Assembly (NCBI RefSeq): GCF_000786655.1
Contig: NZ_JROM01000011.1
Span: forward strand, 124,001 to 188,000
Source: Kocuria marina
GTDB taxonomy: Bacteria > Actinomycetota > Actinomycetes > Actinomycetales > Micrococcaceae
DNA length: 64,000 nucleotides
Direction: 5' to 3'
In this document: in pieces, positions 17,288 to 24,940 of the stretch
Layout of the letters: each line of letters begins with the position of its first letter
How positions within the stretch are numbered: position 1 is the stretch's first letter
The notes under the pieces: model-generated
What the model was told of the DNA's origin: nothing
Seen by the model: only the letters and a program-made list of their open reading frames with translations
The model's database searches: none
Position numbers and translations under genes: made by a program

Positions 17288-18094
17288 ATGAGAATCGCCA
17301 CGTGGAACGTGAACTCCATCCGCGCCCGCGCCGACCGCATCGAGGCGTGGCTCGACCGCTCGGACGTGGATGTCCTGGCCATCCAGGAGACCAAGGCCAA
17401 GGACGAGAACTTCCCGTGGGAGCTGTTCGAGTTCGCGGGCTACGAAGTGGCGCATTTCGGCGTGAACCAGTGGAACGGCGTGGCCATCGCGTCCCGCGTG
17501 GGGCTCAAGGACGTGGAGCGCACGTTCCCCGGCCAGCCCACGTTCGGCAAACCCGGCCAGGAACCCGCCCAGGAGGCGCGCGCGATCGCCGCCACGTGCG
17601 ACGGCGTGCGGATCTGGTCCCTCTACGTGCCCAACGGGCGCGGCCTGGAAGATCCCCACATGCCGTACAAGCTCGAGTGGCTGCGCGTCCTGGAGGGCCA
17701 CGCCGAGCGGTGGCTGCAGGAGGACCCGCAGGCCCAGATCGCGCTCGTGGGCGACTGGAACGTGGCCCCGCGTGACGAGGACGTGTGGGACATCCAGCTC
17801 TTCCGCGACGGCGGGTACACCCATGTGAGCGAACCCGAGCGCGCGGCCTTCAACGCGTTCATCGAGGACGCCGGGTTCCAGGACGTGGTCCGCGAGCGCC
17901 ACCCCGGGCCGGGCGTGTACACGTACTGGGACTACACGCAGCTGCGCTTCCCCAAGAAGGAGGGCATGCGCATCGACTTCCAGCTGTGCTCCCCCGCGCT
18001 CGCGGCGCGTGTGCGGGACGCGTGGATCGATCGCGAGGAGCGCAAGGGCAAGGGTGCGTCCGACCACGCCCCGGTCGTCATCGAGATCGACTGA
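17288..18094 (+). CDS. xthA: Exodeoxyribonuclease III / AP endonuclease
   Basis: The 268-residue protein has every hallmark of the ExoIII endonuclease/exonuclease/phosphatase fold: NVNSIRAR at the start, IQETKAKD (metal-binding Glu), YVPNGR, GDWNVAP, RIDFQL and the terminal SDHAPV with the catalytic His. It cuts at abasic sites and trims 3' ends in base-excision repair. The ATG at 17288 lies seven bases after TACGGT, fitting a leaderless transcript. A longer upstream open frame crosses the repeat hairpin and is rejected. The next gene starts four bases after its stop. Confidence 0.93.
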   Translation: MRIATWNVNSIRARADRIEAWLDRSDVDVLAIQETKAKDENFPWELFEFAGYEVAHFGVNQWNGVAIASRVGLKDVERTFPGQPTFGKPGQEPAQEARAIAATCDGVRIWSLYVPNGRGLEDPHMPYKLEWLRVLEGHAERWLQEDPQAQIALVGDWNVAPRDEDVWDIQLFRDGGYTHVSEPERAAFNAFIEDAGFQDVVRERHPGPGVYTYWDYTQLRFPKKEGMRIDFQLCSPALAARVRDAWIDREERKGKGASDHAPVVIEID

Positions 18095-18097
18095 GCC

Positions 18098-19012
18098 ATG
18101 CCCCTGATCAACGTGGGCAGCGCCTACCGCAGCATCACGGGCCCGCCCATGCGCTTCGCGCTGCGGATCTACGTGCCACAGCAGGATCTCGACGCCGCCT
18201 ACGCACCCGGCATCCCCCGCGCCCTGGACCCCTTCACCGCGGGCGTGCACGAACTCTCGGAGCAACTGGCCCGGCTGTCCGACACCTCACAACCATTGCT
18301 CCCGCCCGCACGTGAGCCGCTGTGGACCATGCCGTTCTCCACCGCGCCCGCCGGTTCACGGCGCCTGCCCGGACCCACCGGCGACTTCCCGGTCTTCCAC
18401 CCCACGCAGCGCTTGCGCCGCTCGCTGCGCCTGTTCACGGCCGCGGAGAACGAAGACAGCGCGCAGTTGTTGCCGCTGCTCGTTCCGGAGAAGCAGGTCA
18501 GCGACGCCGCCAAGGCCACGTCCCGCGAGACGTTCGACCCCGTGTACACCCGTGAGTCCGCGTACGTGGTCCCGCTCGCGTGGTTCGCGGCCTTCGCCCC
18601 GGAGGACCACGTGACCTCCTACCACTCCGGGCACGAGGTGCACCGGCTCATCGCCCCCGCGGACACCGCCGCACGCCGGGTGATCCAGGCCGCCCAGACC
18701 GTGGAGGACGCCGCCCAGCAAGCCTCAGGGGGCGCCGACGAGCACGACCTCCCGGACGAAGCCCGCCAAGCGGCCGCGTTCGCGCAGGACCTCACCCGCC
18801 TGGGACGGTGGCTGGGCACGTTCAGCGCCGCCTCCGTGGTGAGCCTGGACTACGGGTCCATCGCGGATCGGCTCCAGCCGGACGAGAGCCCCCGGGACAT
18901 GGCGGACGCCGTGGAACTGTTGCGCGAAGGGGATCTGGCGGCGGCTACCGCGGCGCTGCGCCGGATCTTCATGCGCTGGGCGCCGCTGGCCCACCTGCAG
19001 CAGGCGAACTGA
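18098..19012 (+). CDS. Conserved hypothetical protein cotranscribed with xthA
   Basis: I do not recognise this 304-residue protein. It has no signal peptide or membrane helix. Visible blocks are an N-terminal INVGSAYRSITGPPMRFALRIYVP and a central SAYVVPLAWFAAFAPEDH. A C-terminal helical region (about 200-300) is rich in Ala, Leu, Asp and Arg and ends RRIFMRWAPLAHLQ. It starts four bases after the xthA stop, so the two are surely one transcript. That context suggests, weakly, a link to DNA repair. Codon use is the same as the neighbours. Confidence 0.7.
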   Translation: MPLINVGSAYRSITGPPMRFALRIYVPQQDLDAAYAPGIPRALDPFTAGVHELSEQLARLSDTSQPLLPPAREPLWTMPFSTAPAGSRRLPGPTGDFPVFHPTQRLRRSLRLFTAAENEDSAQLLPLLVPEKQVSDAAKATSRETFDPVYTRESAYVVPLAWFAAFAPEDHVTSYHSGHEVHRLIAPADTAARRVIQAAQTVEDAAQQASGGADEHDLPDEARQAAAFAQDLTRLGRWLGTFSAASVVSLDYGSIADRLQPDESPRDMADAVELLREGDLAAATAALRRIFMRWAPLAHLQQAN

Positions 19013-19107
19013 GGCGGGGAGGGGAGGCGGCGTCGCCCGAGGTAGGTGGTGGCAGCGTCGTCGCCCGAGCTCCTGCCGCGACGCGCCCCCACCCACCCCA
19101 CCCCCGT

Positions 19108-19168
19108 GCTTTTACTCAGCTAAAGCAGAATTTCGGGCCCTGAGCTGCTTTTGCTCCACTAGAAATTC
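19108..19168 (+). repeat. Left 61-bp terminal inverted repeat of DUF559-type cassette A
   Basis: This 61-base block starts GCTTTTACTCAGCTAAAGC and ends CACTAGAAATTC. It matches the reverse complement of 20289-20349 at 58 of 61 positions. The outer C-rich flank is also mirrored on the right. Its A+T content is well above the window average. Inside the arm, GCTTT...AAAGC and GAGC...GCTC can form small hairpins. Confidence 0.9.
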
Positions 19169-19217
19169 ACTGCGCTGAGCCCTCAGCCCGCCGCGCTCGG
19201 AGCTCAACCCTTCGTGC

Positions 19218-20224
19218 TCAGCGCAATGCCCGCCGCACCCGCGTCAGCCATGCTTCCCGACGGGCTGGGGAGCGCAGATCGTCCCATGTGAGGACCGAGA
19301 CGTCCCACCCCGCATCCCGCAGCAGCCCCAAGCGATACATCTCGTCCCGGTACTGATCGATCTCCCGGGCGTGAACGGCGCCGTTGTACTCCAGAGCGAT
19401 CCGGGCCTCGGGCCACGCCAGGTCCAGGATGAAGGTCCGCCCGGCCACCGTGACCTGGACATTCAGCTGGGGTTCGGGGAGACCGGCGCGGTCGATGAGC
19501 AAACGGTCAGGGTCTCGGGCGCGGACCAGCACGGTGAACGTGCATCCCGCCATGCACGGCGCATTCGAGCGGTGCCGTGAGAAGTGGGAGGGAGCTGGTC
19601 CAAGCACTGTTCTACGTGATCCCGGGTGAAGCTCACGGGTGTCGTGCTCCCCGGAAGCACGAATTGCGTGGAGATCATTGCATCCAAACATGCGGTGATC
19701 CGCCACGGAGCGAGCAGTTTCGACAAACGGGCCAGGACTTCCACCGGATGAGCGATGCACCCACCCCACGGGCCCTCGAGACACGGCAGCCCCTGGGATT
19801 TGGCGATCCGGATACCCCGCTGCTGTGACTGGACCCGATGATGGGTCCACAGGAGCTCGGTGCGCTGCCGGGCCGCAGCAAGCTCATCCGCCCTGCCGCC
19901 GTTTCTGTTGCGCCCACTGCCCGACTTTCCCCCGGTGAGAACAGGCTGCACCCATGCTTCCGTGCCACCCACGGGCAAGCGGAACAGCTCCAAGGCGTGG
20001 ACGCCGCCCACCGCAAGTCCGGCATCGGGTCCGCCGATGTGCTTTTGCAGCAGCACGGACCTCTCGAGTCCGGACAGCGGCTCCTCCCGTACGACCCACA
20101 GCCCCCGGGCAAGTCGCTGGACCCCGGGGTTCTTCATCAACTGGGAAGCACGGGCTCCGGTGTCAGCGGTGACCAGCACGGTGGGTTCGGGTGGGAAGGG
20201 TACGGGACGTTGGCGGTACAACAT
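19218..20224 (-). pseudogene. DUF559/AbiEi-like protein gene A, broken by a one-base deletion
   Basis: From ATG 20224 the frame reads through QLPPTSHGTARMRRAW and CWSAPETLT, then is lost. The other frame carries the C-terminal domain: LLIDRAGLPEPQLNV, DLAWPEARIALEYNGAVH, LLRDAGWDVSVLTWDDL. The intact paralogue at 35336-36331 has TWSPRETLTRLLVMAHDLPAP at this point. Adding one base near 19505 (ACC-GT to ACC-CGT) restores an open frame of 335 residues, against 331 in the paralogue. The C-terminal part is a predicted PD-(D/E)XK nuclease fold; the N-terminal part (residues about 55-85) resembles AbiEi-type antitoxin proteins (AVGGVHALELFRLP). TAGAGT six bases upstream suggests a leaderless start. 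The gene fills the space between two 61-bp inverted repeats. Confidence 0.75.
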
Positions 20225-20288
20225 GCCCGGACTCTATGGCTCGATGCGGTGGAGCTGCCCGGGTTGTCCACAGCTCGGCCAGCCCATC

Positions 20289-20349
20289 GAATTTCTAGTG
20301 GAGTAAAAGCAGCTCAGCGGCCGAAATTCTGCTTTAGCTGAGTAAAAGC
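20289..20349 (-). repeat. Right 61-bp terminal inverted repeat of DUF559-type cassette A
   Basis: Reverse complement of 19108-19168 with three mismatches. It lies 65 bases upstream of the gene start and before the GH13 promoter. No convincing target-site duplication flanks the pair, because the outer G/C-rich sequences are themselves inverted copies. Confidence 0.9.
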
Positions 20350-20431
20350 GGGGGGTGGGGGCGTTCGGCGATGGTGGGCGGGGGGGGCGGCGGGTGCGAG
20401 GCCCCCGCGGGAGATGGGTAGCCTGGATCCC

Positions 20432-22234
20432 GTGACTTCCGACCCCGCAACGCACCCCGACCACCGCGCCACGGCTCCCTCCGCCCGGTCCGATCGGACC
20501 GCCTCGGTCTCCACTGCCAGCGTCAGCGGCGCCAGTGCCCGCACCCCCACCGGCACCGAATGGTGGCGCGACGCCGTCATCTACCAGGTGTATCCCCGCT
20601 CCTTCAAGGACTCCAACGGGGACGGCATGGGGGACCTCGGCGGGGTCACCCAGAAGTTGCCGTACCTCAAGCACCTGGGCGTGGACGCGGTGTGGCTCTC
20701 CCCGTTCTATCTCTCCCCGCAGCACGACGCCGGGTACGACGTCGCGGACTACCGCACCGTGGATCCGCGCTTCGGTTCGCTCGAGGACTTCGACCGGATG
20801 CGGGAGGAAGCGCACCGGTTGGGCCTGAAGATCATCGTGGACCTGGTGCCCAATCACACGTCCGAGGACCACGAGTGGTTCCGGGCCGCCCTGGCTTCCG
20901 AGCCGGGCTCCCCGGAGCGGGACCGGTACATGTTCCGCGAGGGCAGGGGTGAGAACGGCGAGGAGCCGCCCAACAACTGGAAGTCCCTGTTCGGGGGTCG
21001 GGCGTGGACCCGGGTGCCGGACGGGCAGTGGTACCTGCACCTCTTCGATTCCTCCCAGCCGGACCTCAACTGGGAGAACCCGGAGGTGTGGGAGGAGTTC
21101 CGGGCGATCCTGCGGTTCTGGTTGGACCGCGGGGCGGACGGTTTCCGGGTGGACGTGGCCCACGGCATGATCAAGGCCGAGGGCCTGCCGGACTGGGACG
21201 AGCAGGTCCACATGGTGGAGGGCACGGATGCCCAGGGCGCCGAGGACGAGCCGGACGGCCCCAGCAAGACCATGGACACCGGCCCCTACTTCGACCAGGA
21301 CGGGGTGCACGAGATCTACCGCGACTGGCACAGGGTCCTCCAGGAGTACCCCGGTGATCGGATGCTCGTGGTCGAGGCGTGGGTGGGCCCCGCCGAGCGC
21401 CTGGCCCGCTACGTGCGCCCCGACGAGGCACAGCAGGCCTTCAACTTCGATTTCCTCGTGGCCGGCTGGCACCGCGACCGGATGCGGGACACCATCGAGA
21501 TCTCCCTGCGCGCCAACGCCGCCGTGGGCGCGCCGTCCACGTGGGTGCTCTCCAACCACGACACCGTCCGCCACGCCTCGCGCTACGGGCTCAGCTCCCG
21601 CACGGCCTACCCCAACGGGATCGGCGCGCAGGACGAGCAGCCCCACGCCGGCCAGGGCCTGCGCCGGGCGCGCGCCGCCGCCCTCGTGGAGCTCTCCCTG
21701 CCGGGTTCCGCGTACATCTACCAGGGTGATGAGCTCGGTCTGCCCGAGCACACCGAGCTGCCGGATGCGGCGCGGCAGGACCCCACGTTCCATCGCACCG
21801 CGGGCTCGGAGCTGGGGCGCGACGGCGCTCGCGTCCCTCTCCCATGGTCTCCCGTGGGTGACGGGCTGGGTTTCGGTCCGGATCCGTGGTTGCCGCAGCC
21901 CGAGTCCTTCGCCGGGATCACCGTGGACCACCAACTGGGCGACCCGCAGTCCACGCTCAACCTGTACCGCCGGGCCCTGGAGCTACGGCACCGCCTGGAC
22001 CTGGGCGCGGCCGAGTTCGCGTGGCATCCCCTGAGCGAGGGTGACCAGGACGTCCTCGCCTACACCATGACGTGCGGGACCGGCGAGACCGTGTTGGTGG
22101 CCGCGAACCTCGGGGAGAGCGAGGTCGGATTCGACGAGCTCTCCCGCGGTGAGCTGCTCCTGGCGAGCGGTCAGAACGCCGTGGTCAACGACCGGCTGAG
22201 CGTGGACAGCGCGGTGTGGCTACGCCTGAAGTGA
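20432..22234 (+). CDS. Alpha-glucosidase, GH13 family (oligo-1,6-glucosidase/maltase type)
   Basis: The 600-residue enzyme hydrolyses terminal alpha-glucosides in the cytoplasm. Conserved GH13 regions are WWRDAVIYQVYPRSFKDSNGDG, VDLVPNHTS, GFRVDVAHGM (nucleophile Asp), VVEAWV (acid/base Glu) and LSNHDTVRH. The first 40 residues are a Ser/Thr/Ala-rich extension without a signal peptide. I chose GTG 20432 because TAGCCT lies seven bases before it, as in other leaderless starts here. An ATG at 20414 has only a poorly spaced GGGAG. Specificity (maltose, isomaltose, sucrose or trehalose) is not decidable. The stop codon falls in an 18-bp tandem repeat. Confidence 0.88.
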   Translation: MTSDPATHPDHRATAPSARSDRTASVSTASVSGASARTPTGTEWWRDAVIYQVYPRSFKDSNGDGMGDLGGVTQKLPYLKHLGVDAVWLSPFYLSPQHDAGYDVADYRTVDPRFGSLEDFDRMREEAHRLGLKIIVDLVPNHTSEDHEWFRAALASEPGSPERDRYMFREGRGENGEEPPNNWKSLFGGRAWTRVPDGQWYLHLFDSSQPDLNWENPEVWEEFRAILRFWLDRGADGFRVDVAHGMIKAEGLPDWDEQVHMVEGTDAQGAEDEPDGPSKTMDTGPYFDQDGVHEIYRDWHRVLQEYPGDRMLVVEAWVGPAERLARYVRPDEAQQAFNFDFLVAGWHRDRMRDTIEISLRANAAVGAPSTWVLSNHDTVRHASRYGLSSRTAYPNGIGAQDEQPHAGQGLRRARAAALVELSLPGSAYIYQGDELGLPEHTELPDAARQDPTFHRTAGSELGRDGARVPLPWSPVGDGLGFGPDPWLPQPESFAGITVDHQLGDPQSTLNLYRRALELRHRLDLGAAEFAWHPLSEGDQDVLAYTMTCGTGETVLVAANLGESEVGFDELSRGELLLASGQNAVVNDRLSVDSAVWLRLK

Positions 22235-22281
22235 GCCCCGCTCCCGAAGTGAGCCCCGCTCCCGAGGTGAGTTTCGTTCCC
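22228..22281 (+). repeat. Three tandem copies of an 18-bp unit
   Basis: GAAGTGAGCCCCGCTCCC occurs twice in a row (22228-22245, 22246-22263). A diverged third copy follows at 22264-22281. The first unit contains the stop codon of the GH13 gene. Confidence 0.8.
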
Positions 22282-22346
22282 GGGCCGGCCCTCATCGTCA
22301 GCTGAGTCTCGCCCCCGAGGGGCAAAGCTCGATACGAATCCCTGGG

Positions 22347-22805
22347 TCAGTGGCGCGGCGTGCTCGCGCAATTGGCCCGCAACCACGACTCGGCCGGCTC
22401 CAGCGCCCGGTGGATCCGCACGGCCTCCGCGGGCTGCAGGGTGGCGCCGGCGTCGTCGAGGATGTCCCGGACGTCGTCGAACGCCGGACGCACCGCGGCG
22501 GGAAGTTTCCCCCGCAGGCGGCTGACGGAATCGCGGGCCTGTTCCAGGGCGTCCTCGTCCGCGTCCTCCTCCTCGCTGTGGTCGGTGAGGGGCAGCAGTT
22601 CCAGGCCGCTGTAGACCTCGGCCACATCGAAGCACGTCTGGGTGTCCGCGGGGGTCGCGGCCGGCGCGTGTGGCGCGGGGGCGCTCGCGGTCGGTGTGAT
22701 GGGCGAGAGTTCGATCGTGGTGGTCTGACCCTGCCGCGCGCCGCACGCCGTGAGGAGCACGATGAGACCGGCTCCCGCCAGCAGTGCGCGCACTCGATGA
22801 TTCAC
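22347..22805 (-). CDS. Small putative lipoprotein
   Basis: The 152-residue protein starts at GTG 22805 after GGAAGGAT. The signal peptide NHRVRALLAGAGLIVLLTAC ends in a lipobox cysteine near residue 20, so the protein should be anchored to the outer face of the membrane. The mature part has a Thr/Pro/Ala-rich spacer (about 30-55) and a helical acidic region (EEEDADEDALEQARDSV) ending WLRANCAS. The isolated cysteines after the spacer might form a disulfide. I do not recognise the family. Earlier in-frame starts are rejected because they precede the signal peptide. Confidence 0.65.
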   Translation of the reverse strand: MNHRVRALLAGAGLIVLLTACGARQGQTTTIELSPITPTASAPAPHAPAATPADTQTCFDVAEVYSGLELLPLTDHSEEEDADEDALEQARDSVSRLRGKLPAAVRPAFDDVRDILDDAGATLQPAEAVRIHRALEPAESWLRANCASTPRH

Positions 22806-23130
22806 GGCTGATCCTTCCGATCCGGGGCGCCCGAGCCCGTCCGATCCGACGTCGGGTTCCGCTGTGACGACGCCGCCGCCCGCGACGTCGCGACTGGCCG
22901 CGCTCGCGGGCCGACGAGATCCAGAGCGGCGGGACCGCGAGAGCCTTCCGCAGCGTCCGCGAACGGCCCTCACCACGCTAGGGTCCCAACCTCCGCGCAC
23001 CCTGGGGGTCGGGTGCGAGCCACCACGACGACGTCGCGGCCCGGCACGTGCCGGGCTGCCCGACGAGAGGCCGTCCGTCGCCCGCCGGGCTGCCCGAAAG
23101 GATGTCCCGAGAAATGGGGAGGGCATGAAA
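22806..23130. other. Intergenic region upstream of the lipoprotein gene
   Basis: No gene is supported here. The stretch holds one 11-mer repeat copy (22866-22876) and the likely promoter region of the lipoprotein gene. It ends at the terminator of the tRNA transcript. Confidence 0.5.
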
Positions 23131-23163
23131 GAACCCCCGCGTGTAGAAGCCACGCGGGGGTTC
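23131..23163 (-). terminator. Intrinsic terminator of the tRNA cluster
   Basis: GAACCCCCGCGTG (23131-23143) pairs perfectly with 23151-23163 around a 7-base loop. Read on the - strand it is followed by TTTC, directly after tRNA-Phe. Confidence 0.85.
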
Positions 23164-23165
23164 AG

Positions 23166-23238
23166 TGGCTCCGACCGGCGTCGATCCGGTGACCTTACGA
23201 TTTTCAGTCGTACGCTCTACCAACTGAGCTACAGAGCC
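23166..23238 (-). tRNA. tRNA-Phe (GAA)
   Basis: A cloverleaf is evident on the - strand: acceptor GGCTCTG with CGGAGCC, D-loop AGCTCAGTTGGTAGAGC, anticodon loop CTGAAAA and T-loop region CCGGATCGACGCCGG. The anticodon is GAA. The 3' CCA is not encoded. It is the last gene of a Glu-Asp-Phe cluster, an order common in actinobacteria. Confidence 0.95.
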
Positions 23239-23313
23239 AGGCACGTTCCCGGAGGCAACCTCCGGTGATATGCCGCGACGGCGCGAAAAGTTTCCTTTTC
23301 ATCGCCGCCTGAG

Positions 23314-23387
23314 CGACCCTGACGGGACTTGAACCCGCGACCTCCGCCGTGACAGGGCGGCGCGCTAACCAACTGCGCTACAGGGCC
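23314..23387 (-). tRNA. tRNA-Asp (GTC)
   Basis: On the - strand the acceptor GGCCCTG pairs with CAGGGTC, with one G-T pair. The D arm is GCGCAGTTGGTTAGCGC, the anticodon loop CTGTCAC gives anticodon GTC, and the T arm is GCGGGTTCAAGTCCCGT. CCA is not encoded. Confidence 0.95.
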
Positions 23388-23476
23388 TTGATTGTTTCCA
23401 ACGAGTGAATATCCTACCAGGACGAACGACTCACTGTGCAAATCGTTCACCCCGCGGTACCTCACACCGGAAACCG

Positions 23477-23549
23477 TACCCCCAACGGGATTCGAACCCG
23501 TGCCGCCGCCGTGAAAGGGCGGTGTCCTAGGCCGCTAGACGATGGGGGC
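23477..23549 (-). tRNA. tRNA-Glu (TTC)
   Basis: On the - strand it starts GCCCCCATCGTCTAG, has anticodon loop CTTTCAC (anticodon TTC), T arm ACGGGTTCGAATCCCGT and a G-T first acceptor pair, usual for tRNA-Glu. CCA is not encoded. It is the first of three tRNAs on this transcript. Confidence 0.95.
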
Positions 23550-23763
23550 CAGAACGCCGTCCGAGCATCACCAGCGGCAATATCGGACGATGGACCGTGA
23601 GTAGCTTAGAGGCAAACGGCTCGGTTGCACAAACCCGCGCGGTGTCCCGCCGGGCCCGCACACGCCGCGGAACGGCGGGGATGGCACCCCGGGGGCGGCG
23701 CCCCGATGGGACACATCGCGTTCGACACCGAGCCCCGGCACCGAGCAGCGGCGCCGCCTCGAT

Positions 23764-24711
23764 TCAGATCGCGACGTCCGGCCGGTCGGAGAGTCGCGGA
23801 TCCCGGATGCACGGCACGATCATGGCCGGCCCCGCGCTGTTGTGCAGCACCCCCTGGGACGTGGAGCCCAGCAGCATGCCCGCGAACCCACCGCGACCGC
23901 GGGTTCCCGTGACGACCAGTTGGTTCTGGGCGGAGCGTTCCACGAGCACCTGGATGGGTGACCCGTCCACGAGCTCACCGGTGATGTCCACGTTCGGGAA
24001 GTGCCCGCGCAACCACCGCACACTGGCGTCGATCGCGGCCTGGATCTCCCCGCGCAGGTTGTCGAAGTCCACGGGCGAGGGCAGCCACGCGGAGGATCCG
24101 GAGTCCGACGGCGCGGCGCACACCACGGTCAGCGGCACCCCCAGCTGTTCGGCCTCCTCCGCGGCCCACAGCATCGCCGAACTCGCCTGTTCGGAACCGT
24201 CCGAGCCCACGGTCACGCCGTCCACGAACGACTGGCGGCGGCTCACGTTCTCGTGCAACTGGTACTCCCTGCCCCACTGCAGGGGGACGATCCCCACGGG
24301 GCAGTGCGCGTGGGCGGGCACCGCGGTGGAGACCGAACCCAGCAGGCGGCCGATCAACCCGCCCCGGCCACGCGAACCCAGGACCAACAACTGGGCGTCC
24401 TCGCTCAGCTCGAGCAACACGCCGGAGGGGTCCCCGGCCTGGACGGTGGACCGGACATCGACGTCCAACTCGGCCACGCGGCGTCGTGCCTCGCCCACGA
24501 GGTCCTCCACGGCGCGGTTCATGGCGGTGTCGTCGAACGCCGCATAGCCCACGTCGAACGTGGAGCCGCCGAACATGGGGACGGAATAGGCGGTGACAAC
24601 GTGGAGGGGCGCGCCGCGGCGCCGGGCCTCACGGGCGGCCCAGTGCAGTGCGCCCATGCTCTGCTCGGAGCCGTCCACGCCCACCACGATCTCGGCAGTA
24701 CGTGTGTCCAT
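23764..24711 (-). CDS. Tandem universal stress protein (two UspA domains)
   Basis: The 315-residue protein carries two UspA folds, about 8-147 and 160-312. Each starts GSDGSEQ or GVDGSEQ and ends with the ATP-binding signature G-x2-G-x9-G-S/T (GSRGRGGLIGRLLGSVS and GTRGRGGFAGMLLGSTS), so it is an ATP-binding type Usp. Such proteins accumulate in hypoxia, starvation or stationary phase in actinobacteria. AGGAGG precedes the ATG. It is divergent from the lactone oxidase gene. Confidence 0.92.
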   Translation of the reverse strand: MDTRTAEIVVGVDGSEQSMGALHWAAREARRRGAPLHVVTAYSVPMFGGSTFDVGYAAFDDTAMNRAVEDLVGEARRRVAELDVDVRSTVQAGDPSGVLLELSEDAQLLVLGSRGRGGLIGRLLGSVSTAVPAHAHCPVGIVPLQWGREYQLHENVSRRQSFVDGVTVGSDGSEQASSAMLWAAEEAEQLGVPLTVVCAAPSDSGSSAWLPSPVDFDNLRGEIQAAIDASVRWLRGHFPNVDITGELVDGSPIQVLVERSAQNQLVVTGTRGRGGFAGMLLGSTSQGVLHNSAGPAMIVPCIRDPRLSDRPDVAI

Positions 24712-24940
24712 GATGATCCTCCTGCGCCCTCGGTTCCTGGCCCCAGCCTAGTCACGCGGGGAGCGGATCGGGCGGGGTCGGTGACATGATGGTGTGGTTC
24801 GGAACCGACGCCTCGGTCGCACGCCACGGCACGCACGGGGACGGGGAGACACTCGACGGATTGATCCCGGGGGCGGCACGGCCTGCGGCACCGGCCCGTC
24901 CTGCACAGGGGTCCCCGGGACCCCGGAACGGAGACGAACC

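Noticed and set aside
19218-20224. Programmed frameshifting to make a full-length DUF559 protein
   Set aside because: There is no slippery heptamer or downstream structure, and the paralogue is a single uninterrupted frame.
19108-20349. Conventional insertion sequence with a DDE transposase
   Set aside because: No transposase motif is encoded, and no target-site duplication flanks the repeats.
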